DNA from: Gigantopelta aegis
Lineage: Eukaryota; Mollusca; Gastropoda; Neomphalida; Peltospiridae
Length of the DNA: 64,000 nt
NCBI RefSeq assembly: GCF_016097555.1
Contig: NC_054703.1
Coordinates: 15,942,390 to 16,006,389 of the forward strand
Reading direction: 5' to 3'
Shown here: piece by piece, positions 22,101 to 32,938 of the stretch
Layout: every line of letters starts with the position of its first letter
How positions within the stretch are numbered: the first letter of the stretch is position 1
Notes under the pieces: model-generated
What the model was told of the DNA's origin: nothing
The model's input: the letters and a program-made list of their open reading frames with translations, nothing else
Databases searched by the model: none
Program-made: the position numbers and the translations under genes

Positions 22101-25100
22101 AAACGAAGTCCATAAATTCTGCAAAGATGAAAGTAAACGAAGTCCATAAATTCTGCAAAGATGAAAGTAAAACAAGTTCATAAATTCTGCAAAGATGAAA
22201 GTAAAAGAAGTCCATAAATTCTGCAAAAATGAAAGAAAAAGAAGTCCATAAATTCTGCAAAGAAAACAAATATGATTATAACAGGCCTCTGAGAATGATC
22301 ATTTCATTTGCATGTTGCTCGCGCGAATCTAATTTTACATAACCTATTTTTTTGTCCGCGCAAAATTTGGAACACCATTTACTTGGATATAACAACCACT
22401 TCCAGGGTTTCTGCCAGAAAGAAATTTTTGGGTATGGCGCTATGGAATTGAATGCAACCATAGACAACAGGAGGTATGGTGGGCCTCCCGCAGAAAGAAA
22501 ATGGGTTAATTTTAGCGTTAGGGTTAATAAAATCATACAGTAATGAATGATAAGAGTAAATAATTTTGTCAAAAGGTTAACTTTCAAACAATAAAATACG
22601 TAAACAAAATTGGGTATGGTGCCATACCATATAAGGTCAGCTCCAACAATAGGGTCATTACTATCATATTTTTCGCGACTATCCCATTTCTACTCTCTAC
22701 CTTTTATTACTATATATTAAAAATTATTAATTATGTTAAATATTTTATGCCATTAAACATTGTTATTATGCTTTAGATATATATGATTATGAATATTGTC
22801 TGATGTCCATCTTGTTTAGGAGAGCACTTATATACATGTACGCTCTGCTTTTGATTCTTTTTTTTATCAATAAAATATCTCAAAACAATACCTGTTTTAC
22901 CCTCTAGTAGAAACACTTCAATTGCCCACGGCAATCAGCAATGCTGTGTAGTTTTTAATTCTCTACAAACCTTTTTTGCCTTGGACTATTATTCAGGGGT
23001 TTTTTCAATGGCATGGCTTTTTTGCTGTGGACATTTTCTTAATTACAGAGGTTGTATAACTAGTTAGGCAAAAAGCTAATGGGTTACTTGGATTTATTTC
23101 TATTCAACCGATAAATGGGTCACGCAGATTGTCAATTCTCAGAGGCCTGTAATTAATAACTTGTAGTAAAAAAAGAAAGGAATGTTTTATTTAACGACGC
23201 ACTCAACACATTTTATTTACGGTTATATGGCGTCAGACATATGGTTAAGGATCACACAGATTTTGAGAGGAAACCCGCTGTCGCCACTACATGGGCTACT
23301 CTTCCGATTAGCAACAAGGGATCTTTTATTTGCGCTTCCCACAGGCAGGATAACACAAACCATGGCCTTTGTTGAACCAGTTATGGATCACTGGTCGGTG
23401 CAAGTGGTTTACACCTACCCATTGAGCCTTGCGGAGCACTCACTCAGGGTTTGGAGTCGGTATCTGGATTAAAAATCCCATGCCTCGACTGGGATCCGAA
23501 CCCAGTACCTACCAGCCTGTAGACCGATGGCCTGTCACAACGCCACCGAGGCCAGTAACTTGTAGTAAATTCCACAGTATGAAAAAAGGTATTCCCTGTG
23601 GAAAGGACAATAAGTATTCTCTAATTCCAATCCCCACTTTTTACTATTCTCTTTCCAGGGCTAGCTCTGGGTTAGCCCGAGTACTCTGATGATTTAAGAG
23701 AGCTAGACGGACATTAGCCTGAGTACTCTGACTGTAAGAGAGCTAGACGGACATTAGCCCGAGTACTCTGATTGTAAGATAGCTAGACGGACATTTGGAC
23801 ATAAATACGCTCTTATTACAGTCAGAGACCAAGCTATGTATTTTTTTGGCAATTGCCGACAACCAAAAAGTTGTCAAAGATTTCCGCTCTAATACCACAA
23901 CAATCCTATGTTTGACGTTTTTCGAGTTACTTGATTAAAAAAAATTCAGATATTAATCACTAATACACACACTACAGAAAGAAACCCGACAGCGCCCACA
24001 TTCAGCTGAGCTTCGGCAAACTCCGGACAGCAGAATTCTAAGTTCGCCGACCTATATCGTGACGTTGCGTCACATGATCGCCCACTCAGCCATTCCGTCT
24101 TCCAGAGTTTGCCGAAGCTTAGCTGAATGTGGGTGCTGTCGGGTTTCTTTCTGTAGTGTGTGTATTAGTGATTGCTCTGGGTGAGCAAAATATTTCACCA
24201 AATTTTCTATTAAACTTCAAAAATTGCAGAAATCAAGTTATTTTCTTTAAAATGTCAATTATTACATGGTATTATTTCACCAAATTAAAACAAAATTCAC
24301 CAACTGCTTTTAAAATTCGCAACTGGCGAATTTGGCGAGTGTCAGAGCTAGTCCTGTGTTTCTATCAAATAATTATGAACAGTAATGAATAAGGCCAAGA
24401 GAATGAAAGTTATAGATTTGCGTCAGAACAATTTTAAAAACACATGAGGGTTTTTTTCATTTTTCATTATTTTTATTGAGTCCAAATGAGGTTGACACAT
24501 CAAGAGTTCAGCAATTTTTGTCAATGTTTGAAATATACTGCTTCCTGCTTAAGGATTCAATGCTCTACTGGGCTACACTTCAGAATTTATGACGGAGATG
24601 GCAGTTTTGGCGCAAAGGACCTCGTAGACATTACCACTATTGACGATTTGTGCAAATAATGAAAATTGTCAGCGGTATCTGTCACAGCATGCGGGCAGTG
24701 GACACAAATCTATAACTTTCATTCTCATGGCTCACTTGGTAGAGTGAAATGCTCGAGTTGAAGGATCAAACCCTCGGTAAACATCTTCTCTGACTGGCTT
24801 TCTTCCCATCCTAACCACTGGCACCAGGCATATCATGATGATGATGCGTGGTCCAGATGGATTATGGCATATGATATCAAATATTGGTAAAACTTAGCCC
24901 GAGTACTCTGACTGTAAGAGAGCTAGACGGACATTTGGACATAAACACGCTCTCATTACAGTCAGAGACCAACCTATGTCTTTTTTTGGCAATTCCTGAC
25001 TACCAAACGGTAGGCAACGAGTCCCGCTCTAATACCACAACAATCCTATGTTTGACGTCAAATACCTTTACATCAATCATTTTCGAGTTAAGTGATACCA

Positions 25101-26103
25101 AAAAATCCACATATTAATCACTAATACACATACTACAGAAAGAAACTCGACAGCACCCACATTCAGCTACGCTTCGTGACACTCCGTCGCAACAATTGCA
25201 AAGCTTGGCGATCTATTTCGAGACGTAGACCACGTGATCGCGCACTGGGCGATTCCGCCTTGTGCAGCAGTTACAGGGGCCGTCTCATATCAAGCGAAGT
25301 TACAACATGGAAGAGTTGGCTAATGCCGTTTTGGATGAATTTGGATTTCATTACGTCATTAAACCAAAACAATTACACATTATTGATTCCATTTTGAATT
25401 TGAAGGATACATTTGGGGTGTTATCGACAGGATACGGCAAAAGTATGTGCTACGTACTGCCTCCTCTTATGAGACGACCCCTGTAACTGCTGCACAAGGC
25501 GGAATCGCCCAGTCTCGAAATAGATCGCCGAGCTTTGTAATTGTTGCGACGGAGTGTCACGAAGCGTAGCTGAATGTGGGTGCTGTCGAGTTTCTTTCTG
25601 TAGTATGTGTATTAGTGATTAATATGTGGATTGTTTGGTATCACTTAACTCGAAAATGATTGATGTAAAGGTATTTGATGTCAAACATAGGATTGTTGTG
25701 GTATTAGAGCGGGACTCGTTGCCTACCGTTTGGTAGTCAGGAATTGCCAAAAAAAGACATAGGTTGGTCTCTGACTGTAATGAGAGCGTGTTTATGTCCA
25801 AATGTCCGTCTAGCTCTCTTACAGTCAGAGTACTCGGGCTAGTAAAACTGGACTGCATTGTGACTGTCTGGGAATGTGTATGCCTATATAAAAGAATCTT
25901 TGGCATTGTTGTTAATGCAAAAATGCAGTCAACTGTTTCCTCTAAGACTAGTCTTAACGGTGTCGTTACACAAAACTTCAACTTAATAAAGCGGTAACCT
26001 GTCAATGGCAGAACAAATAGGGGAGGGGCAGACTGGGTCAAGAATGTGACTAAAAATTACAAAATATCTTACCATCTATTTTTTGCTGACTGAAGAAACG
26101 TGC
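18983..26103 (-). CDS. CALML4: Calmodulin-like protein 4 homologue (EF-hand), partial gene of three exons
   Basis: Joining 26103-26073, 21472-21335 and 19168-18983 on the minus strand gives 355 nt with consistent phases and about 118 residues: ARFFSQQKID-EFKECFYF..., a degenerate first EF-hand (HAKKGQVTNEADL), a second (SSDGRIDFASFLDIMHEH) and the start of a third (VHKRGYIPGAEMKHIL...LGEKLSRHE). This follows the vertebrate CALML4 layout closely: KFLSQDQINEYKECF, DGNGELDFSTFLTIMH and LGEKLTHKEV segments are known of that family. CALML4 is a calmodulin/light-chain-like protein, in mammals a myosin light chain of brush-border intermicrovillar complexes; that role here is inferred only. Loop residues needed for calcium are largely lost, as in the family. 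The exon with the initiator ATG (expected immediately before the GCA CGT of 26103) and the last exon (about 30 residues) were not found. An array of acceptor copies lies upstream of the second exon. Confidence 0.88.
19263..19800. mobile_element. TIR element, TTAAAGGCATACTGTCACAG family
   Basis: The left end TTAAAGGCATACTGTCACAG is mirrored by CTGTGACAACATG[G]CTTTAA on the right. The interior (AATGGAGTATGGTGGTTATG) matches the interrupted copy at 27611-29236. A second right-end copy near 19675 suggests internal duplication. Confidence 0.8.
19981..20675. repeat. CAGTGAAACCTCT fragment and three ~125-bp tandem repeats
   Basis: 19981-20110 looks like one end of a pogo/Tigger-like MITE (CAGTGAAACCTCTCAGAACC, repeated CTCTATAAACC). 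From 20283 three copies of a 119-127-bp unit follow (GATTTACTAAATATC...GTTAATCGGTATTTG). The last closes in an inverted repeat with CAAATACCGATTAAC. Confidence 0.75.
20677..21098 (-). mobile_element. MITE of the CAGGGCTTCTAGA family
   Basis: Ends CAGGACTTCTAGA and ATCTAGAAGCCCTG, reverse orientation relative to 58028. It contains a G homopolymer at about 20857. Confidence 0.87.
21335..21472 (-). CDS. CALML4: CALML4 exon (EF-hand 1)
   Basis: 138 nt from acceptor CTTTGCAG|AATTTAAGG to donor TTTCAA|GTAGGTG. It encodes EFKECFYFHAKKGQV, then a helix with ADLSIIMRSLFYSPTKEEV and KYFKKHVS. Phase 1 on both sides matches the neighbours. Its first ~28 nt are the apparent source of the array at 21473-22268. 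Confidence 0.88.
21473..22268 (-). repeat. 34-bp tandem array made of the CALML4 exon acceptor and exon start
   Basis: About 23 head-to-tail units of 34 bp. On the minus strand each reads AATTTATGGACTT, then [C/G]TTTACTTTCAT, then CTTTGCAG, so each unit ends in a usable-looking AG acceptor followed by a near copy of the exon start (AATTTAAGGAATGCTTTTACTTTCAT). The last unit abuts the true exon. The long open frames across it are a by-product of the unit. Confidence 0.93.
22395..22630 (+). mobile_element. MITE fragment, GTTTCTGCCAGA family
   Basis: It starts GGGTTTCTGCCAGAAAGAAA and contains GGTATGGCGCTATGGAATTG, shared with 41107 and (inverted) 41683-41923. Confidence 0.75.
23171..23555 (-). 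mobile_element. SINE, family 2, full length, 14-bp target duplication
   Basis: Reverse-strand copy of the family at 3350. TAACTTGTAGTAAA flanks it at 23157-23170 and 23556-23569. Confidence 0.93.
23656..24356. mobile_element. MITE (CAGGGCTAGCTCTG ends) carrying a nested TIR element
   Basis: CAGGGCTAGCTC on the left mirrors GAGCTAGTCCTG on the right. The body, ATTTCACCAAATTTTC..., resembles 14805-14925. It is split at GCTCTGGGT by the element at 23673-24174. Confidence 0.8.
23673..24174. mobile_element. TAGCCCGAG TIR element, small member, right end shortened
   Basis: Flanked by CTCTGGGT (23665-23672 and 24175-24182), an 8-bp duplication. It starts TAGCCCGAGTACTCTG, with that end repeated three times, and has inverted arms of about 70 bp (23957-24028 and 24101-24171). 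The last ~240 bp of the family's right arm are absent. Confidence 0.85.
24895..25841. mobile_element. 947-bp foldback element with ~370-bp TIRs, helicase fragment inside
   Basis: Left arm 24895-25291 and right arm 25469-25841 are inverted copies, with about 24 bp extra in the left. The ends are TAGCCCGAG and CTCGGGCTA. GTAAAACT is duplicated at 24887-24894 and 25842-25849; 8-bp duplications fit hAT-like or P-like transposition. The 177-bp spacer encodes a helicase-like peptide and is unrelated to the arms. Confidence 0.93.
25307..25486 (+). pseudogene. RecQ-like helicase N-terminal fragment in a transposon
   Basis: The spacer codes from ATG for MEELANAVLDEFGF, then KPKQLHIIDSIL, then TFGVLSTGYGKSMCYVLPPL. 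This is the Q-motif-like lead-in and Walker A (motif I) region of RecQ-family DNA helicases, where the usual form is LPTGYGKS; the proline is Ser here. The frame then runs into the right arm and stops at 25486. Only about 55 residues are present, so no helicase activity is possible. The source could be a host gene or a helicase carried by another transposon; the piece looks like one exon. Confidence 0.75.
26073..26103 (-). CDS. CALML4: CALML4 short N-terminal exon
   Basis: 31 nt between acceptor TATTTTCAG|GCACG and donor AGATG|GTAAGA. It encodes ARFFSQQKID plus the first base of the next codon, continuing exactly into EFKECF of the next exon. In CALML4 proteins this segment follows the initiator Met directly (MAKFLSQDQIN in vertebrates), so the upstream exon should end in ATG. 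Confidence 0.82.
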
Positions 26104-26351
26104 CTGAAAATACAAACATACAACAGTGAAAAACAGAAACAAGCGACGACAAAAATTCGATAAACCTAAGCAAATAAAATCAGATTTTAAAGATATCCCT
26201 ACCATTTTTTTTCTTTCCTAAAACATGAACAACTGGTTTTGTTCCAAATTTAGCATTAGGCGTAACAATAATTATGAATCGGTTGTTGTTAAAAAATCTT
26301 TCAAAAAGTTGAATGAAACTATATACTGGATAAGGAATACCACTGAGTTCA

Positions 26352-26354
<3 letters not shown>

Positions 26355-26434
<80 letters not shown>
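26355..26434. repeat. (AT)n microsatellite
   Basis: About 40 uninterrupted AT dinucleotides next to the 3' end of a SINE. Confidence 0.95.
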
Positions 26435-26435
<1 letters not shown>

Positions 26436-26437
<2 letters not shown>

Positions 26438-26722
26438 GTTTTTTTGTTTAACGACACCACTAGAGCACGTTGATTTATTAATAATCGGCTGTTGGATGTC
26501 AAACATTGGGTCATTTTGACATATAGTCTCAGAGAGGAAACCCGTTACATTTTCCCATCAGTAGACAGGATAGCACATATCACGACCTTTGATATACCAG
26601 TCGTGGCGCACTAGCTGGAACGAAAAATAGCCCAATGGCCACACCGACAGGGATCGATCCCAAACCGACCACGCATCAAGCGAGCGTTTTACCACTGGGC
26701 TACGTCCCGCCGTCCCCACCCC
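26436..26722 (-). mobile_element. SINE, family 1, full length
   Basis: Reverse-strand copy from TTGTTTAACGACACCACTAG to the head GTTTTACCACTGGGCTACGT. Confidence 0.92.
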
Positions 26723-27610
26723 TGAATTCATAAATTCGCGGTTTCGTCTCTACTAATTACTATATTTAAACCGACGATTAATTTTTTTTTTTTTTTTTTT
26801 TAAATACTACTAATAATAATAAAAAAAATAAAATAAAAAATAAACCGACAGTATAAATTTTAAAGGGTAGTTCAACAATACACAATACTTAACGCTTTGG
26901 GTGGAGGTTAGAACACGGGGTATGTTATGAAACGTTACAGGGGAGGGAGTTTCAAAAGTTGCAAAACAGGCGTTTTCAAAACATGTCCAATTTTTATTTA
27001 TGACGTAAAATGCAGTTGCATGCTATTTAGTATTATTACAAAATCTTAAATAAAACAGTAAAAGTAAAGTAAAGTTTGTTTTATTTAACGACGCCACTAA
27101 ATAAAACAGAAAATCCACATTACTATTAGTCAAACTAGGCTACGTCATAATGTCACGGAAAGCGGGGTGGGAGATTCAACGTTACGGGAGGATATGAAAA
27201 TGCCTAATTTTGCTTTACATAATTGTACGTATGAAAGTATGACTAGTATGGTATATATTTAATCATAATGCATTTAGAACAGATGCATTCACATCATATA
27301 TGTACGGACTCTTTTTCAGGGGGTCAGATTGGCTTTTGCCCAAATGAAACGAAAATGCCCGAATTCGGATAACAGCATTTATTCATATTAGCATTACTGC
27401 CAAACAGCTATATTGAGTTGCAAACGAATCACTATACGCACTTTTACGTGGATTACAACTAATTTTGAGGGTAGAATGATGGAAATAGACCTACATGGTA
27501 AAAAGGTATCGTACTTTTTCCCGAATATCTATATCATTTTCGCCCGAATTTCAGGGTTTGCGTTATCGTACGCTTATGATCCATCTTCACCATCGCTCGC
27601 CCTGGCTATA
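26723..27610. other. Intergenic, nothing coding seen
   Basis: Contains T- and A-rich runs (about 26779-26850) and a SINE tail scrap at 27062-27105 (GTTTATTTAACGACGCCACTA style). No exon recognised. Confidence 0.5.
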
Positions 27611-29236
27611 TTAAAGGCATACTGTCACAGATTTAAGGACCTTACTTCTCTAAAAATGGATAATAACTAAAAATTACATTAATTGTTGCATTAGAAGAAG
27701 TTTGCTGGCGTGGCGGTCTATTTTTAGATTAAAAAATCATTTATGACGCGCATCCGTCTAAATATAGACTAGTTATCTGACTGTCTGTGACCGAGCCGGA
27801 CTAGACCATTACAGAGAAGGGGTGTAATCGTAAAATCGAGAAATTGATACATTTGTTTACAAACTTTGACGTTTTCACAATCTAATTAAAATTAGCTCCA
27901 CTATTACATGTGGATCTAAAGACAGCCAGTTGGAGCTCATGTCCACCAATCAAAACCTTACTTGCAGAATCCTGCCAGTGATTTAAAAATAATTTGAAAA
28001 CATTCCGAATTATCCTGAGGGTATACGACATGTTTCGTGTGAATTACGAATGCCTTAAAACATGTTTTATTTTATAAAATAAATAATTTGTAATGTAAAA
28101 CTGAAGACTGATTTAGTTTTATTTTATTTTATAAATAAATAAATAATTTTTAATGTAAAATTGAAGACTGATAACCACCCCGTACGTATTGGTATGGTTC
28201 GCTGTACTGCGGTCACTAAAATAGACTCGCCCGATATTTTTAGAATTTGTATGCTCCCAAATAACGTTATAAAAGGCGAAGTGTGATTGGTCAATATTTA
28301 AATTATTATTTACAGACGAAATGTTACCTGGACATTGGGGACTACGCAGTGTTGTTAATTTTAAATCACTGGCAGGATTCTGCAAGTAAGGTTTTGATTG
28401 GTGGACATGAGCTCCAACTGGCTGTCTTTAGATCCACATGTAATAGTGGAGCTAATTTTAATTAGATTGACGTTTTCACTAAGTTCGCAACAACAGAAAT
28501 ATGGAGTGCGCATGCGCTGAGAGTAAGAAAGTTCGTAAACTTCACTTTTTTCAATTAAAAAATGACGGATTATAATCTGCACCAATCAAAAAAATATTTA
28601 CACTGATAGCTCGGCAAGTATCTTAGGCATTAATTGGCTAGCGAACTGGGATGAAACCGCCTCCTGTCAAAATGCTTGACATTGGGAATCCCTTCGATTT
28701 TAGCAGGGAACCCTCAAGCTTTTCCATTAGGAATGAAATTTAAACGATTTAAAAACATGAAAAATGACGGTGGAAAAATCAATCAGAAAAATATAACAAA
28801 ACTATTTTCGGGTAGAAAAATTGTTAAAATTCGATATTCTGGGAGAACTGGCTCGCGATTGCAGTTTTATTAAAATAAAAATGGCGTTGACAGTGAAAAA
28901 GCCAGTATTAAAACGTTACTTAACCATTGAATTTAATTAGGTCAGCGCTCAATGATCAAACTTCTTCTAATGGAAACCAAATCTAGCTATTGCATCACCT
29001 TAACTGAACTATGATGGAGTGAAATCCATGTCAACCTTCTCGGCAATTTTATTTTTTGAATTATGGACCATTGCCATAATTCAATTATTTTTACAAAATA
29101 TCATTAATAAATGGAGTATGGTGGTTATGAAGACGGTTGAATAAAGTACATTTAGGGACAAATCAAATTATTTATGTTCAGGTAATACTTTATTAGACCA
29201 TTAAATAGATCAGTGGTCTGTGACAATATGCCTTTA
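27611..29236. mobile_element. TTAAAGGCATACTGTCACAG element split by a 1.28-kb foldback
   Basis: Left end TTAAAGGCATACTGTCACAG and right end CTGTGACAATATGCCTTTAA are inverted. The flanking interior matches 19263-19800, where the equivalent site is uninterrupted. The insert is 27689-28972. Confidence 0.87.
27689..28972. mobile_element. 1.28-kb foldback element, CATTAGAAGAAGTTTG ends
   Basis: CATTAGAAGAAGTTTG on the left mirrors CAAACTTCTTCTAATG on the right. Inside, arms 27878-27987 and 28359-28469 are about 110-bp inverted copies (TGGATCTAAAGACAGCCAG / CTGGCTGTCTTTAGATCCA). No coding frame recognised. Confidence 0.85.
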
Positions 29237-29432
29237 ACCAATCTATAGTCCGTCCCATCGTTCTATAAAATTTCGCTTTGGTTTGACGTAAGAATAAAAG
29301 TAAAAGTGTTTTGGAATTACAAAACAATACTATTTTTGTGTACAACTTACAAACAATCGGCTCAGAAATAAATAATTTGTAGTACATTTCATAGTATAAA
29401 AAGGGGCGCTTTCTATGGGATTGACTATAAGT

Positions 29433-29436
<4 letters not shown>

Positions 29437-29475
<39 letters not shown>
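29437..29475. repeat. (TG)n microsatellite
   Basis: A pure GT run followed by G/T-rich sequence to about 29600 that holds no gene. Confidence 0.95.
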
Positions 29476-29479
<4 letters not shown>

Positions 29480-29962
29480 GCACGCATGCGTATGTTTTTT
29501 GTTGGGTTGTGTGGGGTTTTTTGGTTTGTTTGTTGTTGTTGTTTTGTTGGGGTTTTTTTTTAATTTAATTTTTTTTTTTGGGGGGGGAGGGGGGTCAGTT
29601 TCGCGTGATGTGTGTGTGTGTTTTGTTGGGAGGAGTGCGGGGACTGGTAAGGCCTATTTCTCATAATTACATGAACATTAATACATATCATAATTATGCA
29701 TGTCCATGTATTTTGTTTGAATTTACTTTACACCGATGTGCATGTAATCACTTAAAACTATGTTAAATAACAAATATGGCAGCATCTATTGAGGTTGTAT
29801 TTATGGAATTCGTATTTGTATGCAATTTTTACATCACGTGTGAACGGTAGTGGACTGGACCCGAGCGCAAAAAGATCCTTGTGAAGTTCGACATCTGGTA
29901 AGAACCAATTAAGAAGGTTGTCGACAGTGCGAATCAAAAGAGGAGAAGCGACCAGAACCATT

Positions 29963-30177
29963 CAGGGGCGTAGCGTGATCTGGACCTGGGGGGAGGGGGG
30001 GGGGGGGATTCGAATATGAACCAAGTGGACCTTTTTCTATTTTGTTTTTGCACCACCGAAAACTCTATATGTATAAACCTGTATGTTTTAGTTCTGAAAG
30101 TGGACCATTTGCTTCAGCGGGGGGGGGGGGGGGGGGGGGGGGTCGAATCTCCCCTAGCCCCCCTAGCCTACGCCCCT
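29963..30177. mobile_element. Short MITE with CAGGGGCGTAG ends
   Basis: CAGGGGCGTAGCGTG on the left mirrors GCCTACGCCCCTG on the right. Two G homopolymers lie inside. Design resembles 13632-13766. Confidence 0.7.
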
Positions 30178-30220
30178 GCCACTGGAAAGTGTTCAAAAGG
30201 TCTTGCATATTATATTATAG

Positions 30221-30224
30221 ATGC

Positions 30225-30260
<36 letters not shown>

Positions 30261-30662
30261 CATCATTATTATCATCATTATTATCATCATTATTATTATT
30301 ATTATCATCATTATTATTATTATTATCATCATTATTATCATCATTATTATCATCATTATTATTATTATTATTATTATCATCATTATTATCATCATTATTA
30401 TCATCATTATTATCATCATTATTATTATTATTATTATCATCATTATTATCATCATTATTATCATCATTATCATTATTATTATTATTATTATCATCATTAT
30501 TATCATCATTATTATCATCATTATTATCATCATTATTATTATTATCATCATTATTATTATCATTATTATCATCATTATTATTATTATCATCATTATTATC
30601 ATCATTATTATCATCATTATTATCATCATTATTATCATCATTATTATTATTATTATTATTAA
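30221..30662. repeat. (TTA/TCA)n trinucleotide array
   Basis: About 147 triplets of TTA and TCA. TCA TCA doublets recur in a 12-bp higher-order unit (TTATTATCATCA). All frames on both strands stay open and give homopolymeric peptides of over 140 residues; none is a gene. Confidence 0.97.
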
Positions 30663-30869
30663 ATAGTCCGATCCTCTCTTCTTCCTAGTATTTATTTTTG
30701 GACTGTCTTTTTAAAATGCTCCAAATTATATAAATATTGGGCCGAGCAGTTAATTCTTTTTTATTTTTGGCTTGTAACTCCGGGTTTTTTGTGGGTTTTT
30801 TGTTTGTTTTTTTAAATTCTATTAATTTTTTTGCTAATTTCAAAATGATGCCCATTTTTAACTCTACTC

Positions 30870-30926
<57 letters not shown>

Positions 30927-31020
30927 ATTCCGAGTCAGGCCACCGATCTTATCAGAGGTCGGACTCTGGATGGGCGTGTTCGAAACCCTTGTGGTATATG
31001 AGCACGTTAAACTAGTTATC
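30663..31020 (+). mobile_element. 3' fragment of the retroposon family at 15831
   Basis: AAATAGTCC, GGGCCGAGCAGT and TTGTGGTATATGAGCACGTTAAAC are shared with 16900-17300, ending in a TCTATCTATC tail instead of TTACC. A poly-C run of nearly 60 (30869-30926) interrupts it. Confidence 0.75.
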
Positions 31021-31189
31021 TATCTATCTGTCTATCTATATATAGATGCTAAGCAACCCATGTTTGAATACATGTATAATTATGTGTGGTCAGGTTTATT
31101 GAACATTGTAAACTCACGGTCTAAAGTTTTTAATTCGTTCTCACGTTTTTGAGTCAGAACATCTCATTTTAATAATAACTAACTGACAA

Positions 31190-31512
31190 GGGAGGAATGT
31201 TTTATATAACAACGCACCCAACACATTTTAATTAGACCATGCGGTTATATATGCCATAATATGGCGTCGGATATATCGCTAAGGATCACACAGATAATGA
31301 GAGATAAACCGGCTGTGAAGAGGGACTAATTGACAGTGCGAAAGCAGGCCAGTAGGAACGACATTTGGAGGGACACATTCTCTAGTCATAGAAAGGTCGT
31401 TAGCTGGGGTGGGGATGGGGGGTGTGGGATGGAGCAAAAGTCAGAATTTCATCTGATTATATTACAGAGTAGCCTCTTTCCTTGGTTTCTACGGGCCTGC
31501 CGACACCCATAA
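31190..31512. repeat. Reverse SINE scrap followed by an AGTAGGAACGA block
   Basis: 31190-31320 is a diverged reverse SINE tail (GGAATGTTTTATATAACAACG). 31340-31510 resembles the extra block in copy A. Confidence 0.6.
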
Positions 31513-32582
31513 CCGTTAATTTGTTGTCAAGTATCTGTACCTTAGGCTATTACCTTTGGCAATACACTTGTGTATGAATTGAATAGTTACTTATTTTTCA
31601 TGAATCTCTTTATTTATTTATTTATTTATTTATATCGTACTGATAAAAAGTGTCTGAGGCAGGTTTTCAGGAGTGGGGTGAGAGTGGGGTAGAACCTCCC
31701 CTAGCTACAGTGTCCTCAAGCTTGTTTCAGAAAATATAAACAGGGCAGGCTTGGAGAACACTAGACATAACCCCCATTCTCCCGCTTCAAGCAATTTTTT
31801 AAAAATAAAATAAGTATTTTCTTGGGGAGTATGACCCTATACCCCGAAACAAATTCGCCCATCAGTCTAAACCCTCTACTCTTGCAGACGTGTGAGATTG
31901 ACGTCATTAAAAATAAATAATCCTTATCCGCATCAAATCCGGCGTCTAATTTGTATAATGTAGACAAGGGAGATAACTTAACAACGTATTTGTTTTCGTA
32001 GCAGAAGACAACCATGAATGTGTATAAACGTGTTTATAAATATTAACATTGCATTAGTGATTAGTGATGCTATTTGCGAGTAACAGGTCAACAGAATAAA
32101 CCGCCTGTCAGTTAGTAATTCAGCTATAGATCGGTCACTACGAGCAGCAGTGCATTTTATTACGTCGATCAGGTATTGGTGAAACGGTTCTTCCAAACTG
32201 GATCAAAGGTCAATTCTTTTCGTTAGAGGTGGCTATACACAGGCCAGTAGTGGCCGTTACGTGGTACACAATCTGGACAGTTTCGTAGACCACTTTCCAT
32301 GGATAACGTTTTGCAAAGCTAGAAGCACCCACTCTATAAATGTTACATCACGTCACCCTTCTGTAACCCCCTCCCTCCCCCTCCTTTTACTGTGACCATT
32401 CATGAATTTGAATGAATGACGTAACGTCGGCTACCATGTTTTGGTGAATGCATTGATTATTGTCAATAATACACACATTTTAAACTTTGTGAGTCTGTTT
32501 ACATAGTTATTAAAACCTTGTATGCATTTTGTATTTTTTAACCAAACAATTTTACCATTGAATAACCATTCATTTGCTTAAC
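31513..32582. other. Intergenic stretch between divergent genes
   Basis: No exon recognised. This interval and 32.9-35.9 kb should contain the promoters and first exons of CALML4 (minus) and the carrier gene (plus), but I cannot place them. Confidence 0.4.
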
Positions 32583-32586
32583 TTAA

Positions 32587-32938
32587 AGGGACATTCCTGA
32601 GTTTGCTGCATTATGATTATAAGACAATTAAACTTACATATTAAATGTATTTTCTGGTTTAGAATATCAGTGTCTGTATATTCAATGTGTTTCTGGTCGT
32701 CTTAATATTTGCAAAAAGCCCAAAGTGGATTTTGTCTTCAAATAATTTCGTAAAATATGTTAGGAAATAAAATGAATATAACTCAGTACAAATATATTAG
32801 AACGATCAGAAACACGTTTAATATACAGCTACTAATATTTTATGCAGACAAATATATTTGATATGTAATTACAATCGTTAAAAAGTCTCTGTTAGTCGAT
32901 AACATCTTAAAAGTTGCAGCAAACTCAGGAATGTCCCT
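32587..32938. mobile_element. MITE, AGGGACATTCCTGAG ends, TTAA target sites
   Basis: AGGGACATTCCTGAGTTTGC and GCAAACTCAGGAATGTCCCT are inverted ends, each flanked by TTAA. The right half recurs at 49560-49738. Confidence 0.92.

Noticed and set aside
21404..22269. A repetitive membrane-like protein of up to 247 residues on the minus strand
   Set aside because: It is the 34-bp splice-boundary array read through. Only the last segment overlaps a real CALML4 exon.
30016..30688. Long open frames (up to 216 codons) of poly-Ile, poly-Tyr/His, poly-Leu/Ser and poly-Met/Ile
   Set aside because: All are translations of the TTA/TCA trinucleotide array and are open in every frame.
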